Shown: positions 32,283 through 42,904 of the stretch, piece after piece
How positions within the stretch are numbered: the first letter of the stretch is position 1
Layout of the letters: the number at the start of each line of letters is the position of its first letter
NCBI GenBank assembly: GCA_963921195.1
Contig: OY992538.1
Span: 7,464,330 to 7,528,329 of the forward strand
DNA from: Pegoplata infirma
Lineage: Eukaryota; Arthropoda; Insecta; Diptera; Anthomyiidae
DNA: 64,000 bases
Direction of reading: 5' to 3'
Notes under the pieces: model-generated
The model's input: the letters and a program-made list of their open reading frames with translations, nothing else
Databases searched by the model: none
What the model was told of the DNA's origin: nothing
Translations under genes and position numbers: made by a program

Positions 32283-33908
32283 TATATGTTCGAAAGTCTC
32301 CACTTTCTCGTTCTTCACACAGCTTTTAGCGTTATAATTGGCGCTCATCATGTCTCAACACTATCATTGTCATTTCCCGGCACTTTTTGACCAGAGACAT
32401 GATTTACTGGGGTCTAGGAAACTGCACGTTCTCTCTGTGGTTTGTCGGCATTTCAACTGGAAAATTTGTTTTCTCAACGACAGTTTTGACGCTGCGGCGA
32501 ATATGGTTGACAGTGCTATAGTGCTTTGAATGAAGTCATTCCATCGAAGCGCATTTCGGCAAAACCAAACTATAAATGCTGGTTTTTTAACCTGCCTTGC
32601 AGGAATGCAGTGAGATCTACGGAGGAAGCGTTACTGATCTGTTACGTCAACAACGAGATCTGAGTGCCCAATAGCACTTAGTCGTGAAAAGCTTCTTTAC
32701 AAACAGCGTTTTCGTGTTAAAGATCTTTCGGCTACTCGAGGCAATAAGAGCTTTTGCTCCAGCACTGGCGATGAACCAGTGCACTTTGACGTAAGCACGT
32801 CTACTGGCTAATCTTTTCATATGTTCGTACCGTGTGGTTGTCTTTTCCGCTTGTCTAAAGGTTGCCAATGTACAGCCAATCCTCAAAAAGAGTGCGGCTA
32901 ACAACTCTGACAATTGCCGCCAAATTTTAATATGCTCTGCGCTTTTGAAGGTGATGGAGAGCATGGTAAATTGCCATCTTGTGAGATATTTGGAGGCTTT
33001 TAAACGATCGACAATATGGTTTTCGCAGAACTCGTTCTACAGGAGACCTGTTAGCGTTCCTTAAGAATGTTGGAGTCGTTCGATCCATCATTTTGGTGAA
33101 AGTAAAATAGTTGCTCTGGATATCTTCAATGCGTTTAATTGTGAGTAGCACAATGCCTTTTGGAGTCGAAAATGGCTTCTCCGGATTTATTTCGTGCTTT
33201 CTCAGAGGTCGTTCTATACGTGTTGGTATAAATGGATTATCATCAAACAAGCTTCAATCTGGGATACCACAAGGTTCTATTCTTTTACCTACCCTTTTAC
33301 TTATTTTTCTTAACGACCTTCTAAGTCAAACATTAAATCCAATCTAATTTCTTGCAGATGAAAGCAACATTTGTCATTAATGTCCTTTGATCGTAGGCCA
33401 AGCCTTGTTTGGAGCTCTTGGGACGTGTCCAAAGGAGGGCGGTGATGCCTATCAATGACAATATTGTATCCAACTCTATTGACTCATTTTAACATCGTCG
33501 GAATATGGGTTGTGTGACTCTGTTCTATCGATATTACCATGGAAAATGTTCTGCTCAAATAAGTTAACTTATCCCCATGGCCCGAGTTTTGTTCTCAGCA
33601 CTCGGTTTTTTAGTAGATCATTCATCATTCATCATTATCAGTCGAACTAGCCGTAGGAAGAATAAACTCCCCTCAGAAGTGTTCCCGGTTTCTTTCAATT
33701 AGGGCTGTCAAACGGGATCGGTTTTTTAAAATCCCGGGATTCGGGATTTAAAAATCGAAATCCCGGGATCCCGGGATTTTTCGGGATCACGGGATTTTTC
33801 GGGATCCCGGGATTTTTCGGGATTCCGGGATTTTTCGGGATTAAATTTCTTTGATTATAAAAGTAAAAAAATAGTAGACTCTTTATGTTTCAATTTTATT
33901 GTGCATAT

Positions 33909-34040
33909 TAAGGGGCTACTGTGTGTTAGTTGGTAGCGTGCTAGCCTATTAAGCAGGGAGTCGTGGGTTTGATTCCCACGAAATCCCTTAGGTCGATTTC
34001 GCAACAACGAAATTTTTTATTTAAAAAAATGATTTCTAAT
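33909..34040 (+). mobile_element. tRNA-derived SINE, diverged copy
   Basis: GTTAGTTGGTAGCGTGCTAG (A box, 33925-33944), GTGGGTTTGATTCCCACG (B box, 33964-33981), then GGTCGATTTCGCAACAACGA. It has one B-box change (TTCGA to TTTGA) relative to the copies at 27153 and 54402. The 3' tail is degraded. Confidence 0.75.
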
Positions 34041-34082
34041 TATTCTTATTGTTATTTAAAGGCAATTAAAAAATTAAGGCTC

Positions 34083-34195
34083 TTATTCATAATACTTATA
34101 ACAGACTTATTGTAGGTTTATTTGACAATTATTCCTGCAATATCTGTCAAATAAACCTACTTTAAATATATTTCAGGTTTTATGAATAACACTGT
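34083..34195. repeat. Small foldback MITE
   Basis: TTATTCATAATACTTATAAC and GTAGGTTTATTTGACA on the left pair with TGTCAAATAAACCTAC and TTTTATGAATAACACTG on the right. Arms about 50 bp, loop about 10-15 bp. TSD not clear. Confidence 0.6.
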
Positions 34196-34611
34196 AAGTA
34201 TACGCCACTTATGCAGTTTTCAAGTAATTATTAGTATTAAATATTTAGCAATGAACTAAAAAAGGGGGGTTTGTTATGGAAAATGACAACTTTAATTTGC
34301 TTTTGGTTTCATCCCATTCCGATTATGGTTGTTGCACTGTATAATTTTAAAACTAATTTAAAGAAAATTTAAAATAATAAAAACATTTAAAGGGGAAATG
34401 TAATAATATAATACATTAGACTTGCATTTTTTTGTATAAAAAGATTTTTTCTTCCAATTTTGAACGTCCCGGAAAATTTTTATTCTCCTAGACCTAAAAC
34501 TTATGTACAAATTCGAGGCCAATCGGATTAAATTTACCCGTGGCGCCCATCGATCAAAGTTTGAGTGTTTTAGAAAATTTTCGCCAAAACCTGCAAACTT
34601 TGGTCAAAGGG

Positions 34612-34690
34612 CTCCGTGACTGTGGCTTAATGGTTAGTGCATTGGACTATTATTCAGCAAGCCTGGGCAGAATTCTCAGCTCAACAAAAT
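34612..34690 (+). ncRNA. tRNA-like segment, probable second SINE type
   Basis: GTGGCTTAATGGTTAGTGCA fits a pol III A box and D arm. The expected B box is only weakly present (GGCAGAATTCTCAGC). It is probably a decayed SINE head rather than a tRNA gene. Confidence 0.4.
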
Positions 34691-35777
34691 TCGTGGCCAG
34701 CTTCGTTGAAAATTCAAAAAAAGTTTAAGTTTTAATTTGTTGATGTAAATGTAACAATATTTGAACAAAATTTTATTTTTAAAAATAAATTCTCATACAT
34801 TTTTAATACTTAAAAAATCCCGGGATTTGAGCTTAAAAATCCCGGGATTCGGGATTCATTTTATGACAAAAATCCCGGGATTTCGGGATTCGGGATTTCG
34901 GGATTGACAGCCCTACTTTCAATATAGAAAAATTTGAGTCATCGAATTACAAATGGAATATTCGAAATACAACTGAAAACTTCGAAATACCAGTGGAATC
35001 TTCGAGTTACAATTGAGGGGCTTAAAACACAGGGCGCTAAAGGGTCTTATGTTTAATAATGATAAAAACAATTTTAAAGTTAACCTTGTGGTCCAAGGTT
35101 AGATTAGAGGTGGCGGAGTCAAAGACTCCTCACATGATAGAACGCATTAGTCCTAATTGCAAATTGTAATATTTTCCCTAGGTCGATATTCGAAACCGTT
35201 GCCGAGCTTTCAAAGGCATATGTGCTCAAAATGCGCAGGATGGTTCTGGCCAAAGCAGGACAGTGGCAAAGAATATGTTCGACAGTTTCTTGAGCATTAG
35301 GTTCATTGGACCTTCTACAGCTGTCTTCGGAAATAAGCCCCATTTTCTCTCTTTGATAACCTATAAGGCAATGTCTGGTGACCACTCCAGTAAGTGTACG
35401 GCAGTTCCATCTGGTAAGTGCAGGCGCGGATCCAGCTCTTGGATTTAGGTGTGGAAAATTTTTTTGACAAAAGTTTTTTTTTTTTTAAGGGAACTTCAGG
35501 TCGAATTTGAATCATTGGTTAAGGTTTTTTACTGTTCAACTCTTATTTATTATTATTTTTTTTTATAGAAACATTTTCAATTTATTCCTATAATAAAAAA
35601 AACTTAAATGTTTGATATTTTGAAAAATGTCTCTTCAAGAAATTTTCAGGTTCTAAAGCATTTTTCTGACAGCAAAAGACCCAGATTCTGACATAATTTT
35701 CTAATAGAAAGTGATTTTGAGACGTTATCCCGTTATTTATTTTTGAATAAAAATTAATCAGAATTTATACAAAAATT

Positions 35778-36373
35778 CTAACAAGGGAAGTATCTCAACC
35801 CTTATGAACCGATTTGCCTGAAACTTAAAATATATATAAAAGAGACGATTTTAAGGTTGGGGTGTCTCGGCTTATCGGCAATATCAGAGTTTTAAAATTT
35901 CGTTGTCCCCTTATGAAACAAAGTGGACCTTCGGGAAAATTTCGATAACTCCCGAACTAATAGGAATATCCTCTAGGGCAAAAATACGTGTCGACTTAAA
36001 ATTAATAAAGATTATTTCGTATCCATATGAACATCGTAGGGCTATGTCTTCATATAAATACCCCCCAAAATTTACACATTTTCGTGAAAAAAGTATTTAA
36101 GTAAGCCGAACTTTTACAAGGTTATGCCACCGTTGGATAAGCATTAAAAAAACCTTTCTTCTCATATGTAAACATCATATAGTTTCTTAGAAAAAAATGG
36201 CTGAAAAATAAATAAAACGATTTTTTCGCCATTTTTTGACCCATGTTTTGAACCCTTAAATCCCCGATATGGCCGATAAACCAAGACACCCCAACCTTAG
36301 AATTGTCCCTTTTATATATATTTTACGTTTCATGCAAATCGGTTCATATGGGTTCAGATACTTCCCTTGTAAG
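35778..36373. mobile_element. Foldback element, 596 bp, CTAACAAGGGAAGT ends
   Basis: Uninterrupted sibling of 28709-29831. The inverted arms (about 110 bp) contain CCGATTTGCCTGAAACTTAA (left) and its complement on the right, with GGTTGGGGTGTCTCGG / GGTTGGGGTGTCTTGG. The central 380 bp is shared with the sibling in inverted orientation. No TSD seen. Confidence 0.75.
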
Positions 36374-37261
36374 ATACTTATGCAATTCTCACACCAAAAA
36401 TTTCTATATTTAGAAAAAAATTTAGTGAAGAAAAATTCACAGATTTTCAGGTTCTGAAATATTGAAAATTTTTTTTTGAAAATTTTAAGGATTGAAAAAA
36501 TATTCCGTAGAAAGAACCTGAGATTAGAAAAATTGAATTTTCTAGATTCTGAGACATTTTTCTGTATAATTTTTCCTATAGAAAAATTTTAAGATTCTAT
36601 TGCATTTTTTGTATAAAAAAATTCTCATATTTTCCCTGAAGAAAATTTTCTTATTTTTCCTATAGAAAATTTTTGTTTTACTTTTTTTTTTATAAAAAAA
36701 TTTAAGATTTAAAAACAATTTTTCAAAAGAAATCTTTTGAGATTCTTGAAAATTCTAGAAAAAATTCTTACTTATGATATCATTTCCTCTTTTCTTTTTA
36801 TCCAGAAGAATTGTCAATTTTTCAATATAGAAAATTCTCAAATTTTTCCTATAAAAAAACTCTCAGACTTTTCCTATAGAAAAACTGTTAGATTTTTCAT
36901 ATAAAAATTGTCAAAATTATCAGATATTTCCAATAAAAAAGTTCTAAGAAAAATTCTCAACTTTTTCTATAAATTTCCAAGTTATATATATATATGTCCT
37001 TTATTTATTTAAATATGTACACTACTTATACTTTAGTATAACTAATATAATTTTTTTACATTAATTATGAAAAATTTTGTAACATTTTACCAAGTTTTTG
37101 CATAATTGTGGTTAAAGTTTGAAAAATAACACAAGGTTAAATACTCTTATGAATATTTTCTAAACTTTTATCAAAAACAAGCAAAAACTTGGTAAAATGA
37201 TGCTATTTTTTGCAAAATATATGCATATCCTCCCAAGTATTTGGTAAAAAATTTTTTGTGT

Positions 37262-38030
37262 GCAGTGTCATTTACTATTAATGGCGTTGTTATATGAGTA
37301 CCAATGCGCATAAGTTTCGTCTTCTTGAAATTTATTCTCAATCCAACTTTTTTAGCGTTTTCGGAGAGTCTCTTTATTTTTTCTTCAATATCCGCGAAGC
37401 GATGAGCCATTAAACATATGTCATCCGCATAGTCTATATCGTTTAAAAACTCTGACATGTTCCATCGTATGCCCACAGGGGCCTCCCAGTTGGTTTCCTC
37501 CATTACACAGTCCAGGAGTAAAAGAAACAATGTGGGGGATAGGACACAACCTTGCCACCAACCTTGCCACCAGTAGCAGTAGAAAAAGGCTGACTATCCT
37601 TCCCATTAAAACGCACTTTACATGACGCATCTCTGTAAAGCTCGCTTATTAGGGTGACAATTTTTTCTGGAATGCCTTTGTTTATTAGAGCAGACCACAT
37701 AGATGTTCGAGATATTGTGTCGAAAGCACGTTCAAAATCTACAAAAAGCAAGTAAAGATGTGTGTTGTATTCTGCCGATTGTTCTATTACTATCCGAAGA
37801 GTGTTTACGTGATCTACACACGATCTTCCAGGCCTAAAACCAGATTGTTCTCTTCTTAAAATTTGTTCAACTGCTGGCGAAATACGTTGCAGTATTAAAG
37901 TGGCCATTACCTTACCAATCGCATTTAAGACAGTAATGCCACGCCAGTTTCTGCAAAGCGTTAAGTCACCTTTTTTGGGAATTGTAACAACAACTCCTTC
38001 TTTCCAATCTGCGGGAATTTTGTTGTTAAA
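37262..38030 (-). pseudogene. RTE-clade LINE reverse-transcriptase core fragment
   Basis: Minus-strand peptide in RT order: IPADWKEGVVVTIPKKGD near 38020-37965, NWRGITVLNAIGKVMA near 37950-37905, REQSGFRPGRSCVDHVN near 37855-37805, LLFVDFERAFDTISR near 37757-37712 (catalytic F-x-D), then GCVLSPTLFLLLLDCV near 37545-37500 in a second frame, and DIDYADDICLMA near 37437-37400 (catalytic ADD). A 12-15 bp duplication (CCTTGCCACCAA repeated at about 37545-37570) shifts the frame just before GCVLSP. Both catalytic boxes survive, but the piece is truncated at both ends inside the hAT. Confidence 0.9.
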
Positions 38031-38575
38031 AAAATTCTTAAATTTTTTCATATAGAAAACTTTTAACATTCCGCAACATTTTTCCACTAGAAAAATTTTA
38101 ACATTCCGCAACATTTTTCCACTAGAAAAATTTTAGGATTCTTTAAAATTTTTCATAGAAAATTTTTTCAGATTATTCCCTTTTCACTCTTCTTTTTCCC
38201 ACTTCATTTCTTCTCTTTCTTTTTTTCTCCTTTTTTTCTTTCTTTCGAATTCGGTTTGGGGGGGGAAATTTCCTCCCCCCACCCCGTGGATCCGCGCCTG
38301 GGTAAGTGAGAGTAAATAATTGGTTTTCTTTAGATTGTAGCATGACCACAATGTTCTACTGATCGTACTTGTTGTTAGCTCTCTCCACTTTCTATTAGCC
38401 ATTGCGGTGTTAAGATTATCATTCGCAATCCGCTCTCTCGTTCCTTGAATTCCATATTCCCTAAATTTTGTAATTTTTCGAAACAGATGCTTGTGCTCTA
38501 AGCGAAACATATATTTTAATGACAAGTGCGAGAATTGGTCGCCATATCTCGCTACCGGATGAGAGTACCACATTT

Positions 38576-39110
38576 ACCTCTTGTGCTCTGAACTTCTCTA
38601 ACCTTCACAAACTAATTCCATATGTAAACTCAATTTTAGAATAAAAGACACTTGAACCCCTTGTGCTTTGTCTTTTTCGAATTACATTTGCAAATGGAGT
38701 AAAAAGTTTGGGTGCTCTTCACACTTCGTTTTTATTCCTTAAGAAGACACAAAAAATATACATATAAATATATTTTCATAATCCTTGCTGGACTTATTTT
38801 CGTCTAATTGTGAGTCAAAATCCCACAAATACACTTCGCTCGCCCAGAGAAATGCTACTTAATAGTGCTATAGGTAGACACGGTTTGAACGTGATAAAAA
38901 TGGAAACCATCGAGAAGTGGTACCGAGGCAAAGATTAAGATCACTGTTATCCTACTGAAGCATAATATCTCCGATAGTTTGGATGTCCAAATAGCACATC
39001 CTAACCTAATTCTTTTCACTTCTACTACCAGAAAGCGTTGGAATTTTTCAATGGAACTTTCAGCGTCACTTGGTAACCTGCTGTTCTCACAGCTTCTCAC
39101 AGCTTCGACT
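38576..39110. other. Unassigned interval
   Basis: An 81-codon minus-strand frame (38855-39100) has no recognisable domain. CTTCTCACAG is directly repeated near 39084-39104. Confidence 0.35.
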
Positions 39111-39161
39111 CTATCAAAGGAAAATAAATGGCGAATATTGCCATTTATTTTCCTTTGATAG
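39111..39161. repeat. Perfect hairpin, 22-bp arms
   Basis: CTATCAAAGGAAAATAAATG plus GC, a 7-base loop GAATATT, then the exact reverse complement. It sits at the edge of a LINE RT fragment. Function unknown. Confidence 0.85.
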
Positions 39162-39164
39162 ATA

Positions 39165-39300
39165 GATTTTAAGTTAGATTATAAAGGACGTTGATAAAGA
39201 TAGGAAAACGAGAAGGAGAAAGAACAGAACCTTGCGGTATCCCTGAATTTAGCTATAAGTCGTTTGATAAGACCCCTTATAAGGCAACAAGAATAGGGTG
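39165..39300 (-). pseudogene. LINE reverse-transcriptase scrap (PQGS box)
   Basis: The minus strand reads NSGIPQGSVLSPSRFPIFIN then VLYNLT near 39262-39170, the RT motif 4 region. The flanks do not continue in register. Confidence 0.65.
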
Positions 39301-39309
39301 AACTAAGAG

Positions 39310-39400
39310 AATAGGTTTGAAGTGGCTTCTGACGATTTATGTCAGTACAAATAGACTCAGAAGTCCGTTGTGATGATCTCTGAGTATACTTGAAATGAGT
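39310..39400 (-). other. Family R 3' UTR fragment
   Basis: The minus strand CACAACGGACTTCTGAGTC, then GACATAAATCGTCAGAAGCC, matches the 3' UTR near 5160-5225. Confidence 0.5.
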
Positions 39401-40515
39401 TAAAAGATAAGTTCCGTTTGATCGTCACTTTACCTTTATGAATTTGGTAGATTGAAAGAAATTAGTGCTAACAGGTACCTGAACTGTTTATCCTTAAGTG
39501 AATCAGGGTTACAAGCAGCCCCCGGTACGAAGAGCTTAAAGGTTTTGCCTTGGGCACGGTTACGTTAAGGATCACTACTTCATCACCAGAAATCCGCAAG
39601 AACAGGAAGTAGAACCGTATGATCTACAACTAGAAATAAATCTGAATGAGAAAACATTTGTCCCCAATCAGATCTCCCTAATACCAACCTGTAAATCTCA
39701 AGGATTAAATGGTTTTTCCACATCAGCCCCCACGTTCGTTCATGATTCCAAATTGTTCATGAACCGTGTTTTAAGCGAAACAACACCAAACCTTATTTTA
39801 AGTTTTTATTTATTAAAGCAATGCCAGTTAAGTTCAGTTAGGAACATATAAAAACTATTGTCTCGATAGAACTCATATTAAAACCTATGTTTGGTTTTTC
39901 TATTGTTGCTGCTACTGTTGGGCATAGGAGAAACGCTAGTTCAGCTGTAAACTTTTCCTGTTCAAGTTCTCTGCTGTCTGCCTCATGACCATGTAAAACG
40001 AGGCATTTTATTTTCAATATAAAATGTATAACAAGGTGGTTTGTTGGTTTGTGTATGTATTAGTGCAGTAGTATAGGACCTTGTTAACCATGTTATCATA
40101 AAAGTTTTATCATAATTAAATGGCCGTCTACTTGGCTTGTCATAAAATTCTCTCTTTGACCATTGTGACATAATGTTTTAACAACATGCAATATTTGTGG
40201 CCAACATACATACATACTATATTTTGAAAGAACCATATAAATGTTATACTCGTAAATTCTCTTAACTATTTTAATTAGAAATAAAAATTAGTTGAACATA
40301 ATTTTATGGAAATTTAATTTAAGAAAATTATATTATTTTTTATAAAAGAAGCACCAAAGAAGGAATGTCAGTTGTTTATATAAAAATATTTTTTGTAAAC
40401 CATTTAACATTATTAAAAGCTTTTATAAACAATATTTATTTAGAGCGGCTTAGAATTATACTTGTGGAAATCAAAAACAAACTTTCTGAGAAATTGAACT
40501 AAATAGTCGATCAAA
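39401..40515. other. Interval without recognisable gene
   Basis: No domain, no matched terminal repeats. Base composition is less AT-rich at 39450-39750 but no coding signal was found. Confidence 0.4.
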
Positions 40516-40518
40516 AAA

Positions 40519-40616
40519 TTTAATGAACTAAAAAAAGTTTAAGACAGATTCTTTGTACAACAGGATTTTTAATGAACTAAAAAAAGTTTAAGACAGATTC
40601 TTTGTACAACAGGATT
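40519..40616 (+). repeat. Exact 49-bp tandem duplication
   Basis: The unit starting AATGAACTAAAAAAAGTTTA and ending CAACAGGATTTTT occurs twice, with starts at 40522 and 40571 and no visible difference. This indicates a recent event. Confidence 0.9.
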
Positions 40617-40945
40617 TTTCATACACTGTCCGTAGAGTTGTCAAAACCGATTTCCGAAGTATTCGAAAAATCGATTTTTTTCTATTTTTCCGGTTTTTTA
40701 AAACCGGTTTTTTAAAAAGGCCGGTTTTCGAATTATTCGAGAAACCGATTTTTTGGTCTCGAATAATCGATTTTTTCTTTTATTCAATTTTTTCGTTATT
40801 TTGCATTTAATTTAATTTTTTAGTAACCATCTCTTAAGTTGAGAAATCGGATGTCCCCAAATCATTAAACTGTTTCCTTTTTTAAAATACTGTTTAATAA
40901 AAAAAACTAATAGCTTTTTATTTTTATTAAAATTTATCCTACTTA

Positions 40946-41391
40946 AGCCCCTATGACACTACATTTTTTTTGTATTTTATTTTTTATTAATTGATAGAAT
41001 GAAACAGCAAAAGAAGAAATGAAAAAGAAACATAAAATAAACAAACAAATAGTAATGATTACTTTCATTTAAATAAAAAACTGCTGAATAAATACCAAAA
41101 ACTGTCAAAAAAGCAAAAAAGTCGCTTCATTTAATGAAAAACAGAAAAGTTGGCAACACTTTATATCATTAATGCGTAAATGTCAAAAAAATATGTAAAT
41201 TTTTACATTTTTTTTGACATTAAATCATTTGATAACCAAATTAATCGATAACACAAGAATAAAATTTGACGTTTACTGTTTTTTTTAGTTTGCTTTTACT
41301 CTTCACACTTGTTCAGGTTTCCTATGGTGATATATTTGCACTGTTCACATAAATTTCATCAATACAAAAAAAATGTAGTGTCATAGGGGCT
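40946..41391. mobile_element. TTA-flanked MITE, 446 bp
   Basis: TIRs AGCCCCTATGACACTACATT continue into TTTTTTGTATT at both ends, flanked by TTA at 40943-40945 and 41392-41394. A PIF/Harbinger-like TSD; no coding. Confidence 0.75.
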
Positions 41392-41414
41392 TTACATCTT
41401 TTTTACATTTGATG

Positions 41415-41802
41415 TAGTTACTCACGATAAGAATTTTCCAATCACGCTCACTCACGATCATATTTTTTTCTACTCACACTTACTCAGAATCACGTGTGTA
41501 AATTTAATACAACCCACACTCACAAGCTTCACTCACACTCACATTCATTACACTCACGAAACTCTTGTCTAACAAAATTTTTAGCAAAATTTAAAGTTTA
41601 GCCAAATTTTACAAAATTTTTCGGGATTAGTAAATTTTTTTGTTTTTTTTTTTTGGACGAAAGAAAATATGTAGAGAAAATAAATCACGCACACTCACGC
41701 AAATTTTTTTCCACTCACACTCACTCACAATCACGTGAGTAACTTAACACAATCACGTGATTAACTTATGGGCACATGAGTCTGATCATGTGCCCATCTC
41801 TA
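41415..41802. mobile_element. GTGAG/CTCAC hAT MITE, one end eroded
   Basis: The right terminus TGGGCACATGA...CATCTCTA matches the family end TAGAGATGGGCACATG. The left terminus is shortened to TAGTTACTCACG. A GGGCACATGAGTCTGATC- and CATGTGCCC-type hairpin is present near 41769-41796. No TSD match, consistent with left-end erosion. Confidence 0.7.
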
Positions 41803-42000
41803 TTCTAAAGTATGTAAAAATTGTTTGTTTTGTTTTACTTTTTTATCAAATAAATAATTTAAAAAAACCGAAAAACCGATTATTCGAAATCGGTTTTTAG
41901 TTACAAAACCGAAAAACCGATTTTTTTAAAAGGCGGTTTTTCGAAGTATTCGAAAATCGGTTTTTGAAATAGACGAATATTTGACAACTCTAACTGTCCG

Positions 42001-42480
42001 ACTTTTGGGAAATTTTTGGATACGTCTGAAATCTGGCGTATCCGTCTGAGGTCTGACAACTCGATTTTTATTTCAAAACTGTTTTTTTAAATTTTTCCAT
42101 CTCTTATAAACAAAAGCATTTTTGAGAGCTGTTTTTGTGAAATTTTTGAATGAGTTTGGATACTGATCACACGTTTAATTTTACGCTGCTGATTCAAAAT
42201 CTGGTTCTCAGGTCAAAGTTCACAAATATCGTGTTTTTGTGCATTTTTTGGAATCTAACCACACGTTTTCGATTAAAAAAACTTCGTTTAACAAAAGTAC
42301 AAACAAAAATTGTAAAAAATGGTGTATGTAAGAGGTTGGTTAGGTTCTTTAAGAAAAAAGTTTTCCCCTTGTTCCGATTTTTCCCACTTTCATACTTAAT
42401 AAGACTATGATGAGTGTTTCGATGCGTTGTACATTAGGGCGTCCCGTTAAATTTAAACTTTTAATTTGTGTGTTTTAATA
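42001..42480. other. Interval without gene
   Basis: The 86-codon frame at 42150-42410 lacks any recognisable domain. Confidence 0.35.
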
Positions 42481-42840
42481 CATGCCAAACGATGGCCACG
42501 TTGACCTGAATATGGAAAAATTTATAAAAAAAATTAAAGCTCAAACAAATCAAAGTTTTTGTAAAAAAAAATGTGTTAAAGTACCATTCTGTATCCTATT
42601 CTGTTTACATATGCCTACCAGCGGCCGAATTGAAGCATTTCGATGTTTCCTTATATTTTCGTTCATAACTTTTAAACCGCTGAACCGATTTCGCTCAAAT
42701 GCAATACCAAACTGCTCAACGCGACAACAAGTAAATATATTAAGTTTAAGTCATATCTGTGTAATATTTTGGTCGAGATCGCCATTTCAACAGACAGACG
42801 GACATTGCTAAAATGTTATAGAAAATATTTTGAGTAAGTT
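42480..42840 (-). repeat. INE-1/mini-me-like repeat, partial
   Basis: Shares TTTACATATGCC, CGCTGAACCGATTTCGCTCA (42675-42694), GCAATACCAAACTGCTC, GACAACAAGTAAAT and a CAGACAGACGGACATTGC run (42791-42808) with 25840-26080. The TA-run end and terminal hairpin are missing. Confidence 0.75.
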
Positions 42841-42904
42841 TTTTTTCTAGCTCGAGGTCATTATTTCCTTTACTAATAAAAACTATGATATTCTCATAGA
42901 ATAA

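Larger units (their letters stand above)
33700..34915. mobile_element. hAT-type element, 1216 bp, CCCGGGATTT arrays
   Basis: Ends TAGGGCTGTCAAACGGGATC and TAGGGCTGTCAATCCCGAAA (reverse complement), exact TSD CTTTCAAT at 33692-33699 and 34916-34923. Subterminal runs of ATCCCGGGATTTTTCGGG. Within it lie a tRNA-derived SINE head (33912), a small foldback MITE (34083-34195) and another tRNA-like segment (34612). No transposase. Confidence 0.92.
32440..34945 (+). pseudogene. Family J LINE ORF2 (linker and RT), split by a hAT element
   Basis: Order as in a functional RT. FNWKICFLNDSFDAA lies near 32451-32495; ISAKPNYKCWF near 32555-32590; RNAVRSTEEALL near 32604-32640; VANVQPILKKS near 32863-32895; ICSALLKVMESMV near 32928-32966 (RT motif 1 zone). 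Then FLRGRSIRVGING near 33193-33232, GIPQGSILLPTL near 33261-33296 (RT motif 4 zone), and SLFYRYYHGKC-like text near 33520-33550. After the hAT insertion it reads V-S-F-N-I-E-K-F. Multiple frameshifts and internal deletion of the YADD region. Related copies at 455-1796 and 49455-51955. Confidence 0.85.
35421..38300. mobile_element. hAT-type element, 2880 bp, carrying RTE and foldback insertions
   Basis: TIRs CAGGCGCGGATCCA at both ends, exact TSD GGTAAGTG at 35413-35420 and 38301-38308. The right end has a G/C homopolymer block (38260-38283), as in 5671-7630. The interior is mostly TTCTGAGACATTTTTC-like AT-rich subrepeats. Nested inside are a foldback element (35778-36373) and a minus-strand RTE RT fragment (37262-38030). 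Confidence 0.9.
35085..38575 (-). pseudogene. Family I LINE (RNase H type) ORF2 C-terminus, split by a 2.88-kb hAT
   Basis: Minus strand, upstream half (38570-38309): LEHKHLFRKITKFREYGI, RERIANDNLNTAMANRKW and LKKTNYLLSLT. Downstream half (35412-35122): CRTLTGVV, HCLIGYQREKMG, SCRRSNEPNAQETVEHILCH (the C-C-H-C box), then FAIRTNAFYHVRSL and a stop near 35122. A short 3' UTR with CGCCACCTCTAATCTAACC follows near 35115-35090. Reading over one TSD copy gives L-S-L-T-R-W-N. Damage is light compared with other LINEs in the window. Confidence 0.85.
40633..41992. mobile_element. hAT-type element, 1360 bp, ACCGATTATTCG arrays, with two nested elements
   Basis: Ends TAGAGTTGTCAAAACCGATT and TAGAGTTGTCAAATATTCGT, exact TSD ACTGTCCG at 40625-40632 and 41993-42000. 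Subterminal runs of AAACCGATTTTT / TTCGAATAATCG. Nested: a 446-bp TTA-flanked MITE (40946-41391) and a copy of the GTGAG-type hAT MITE (41415-41802). Confidence 0.9.

Noticed and set aside
34924..35040. Host coding exon after the hAT
   Set aside because: First codons continue the family J LINE; the rest repeats TCGAATTAC/TTCGAAATAC-type text with stops.
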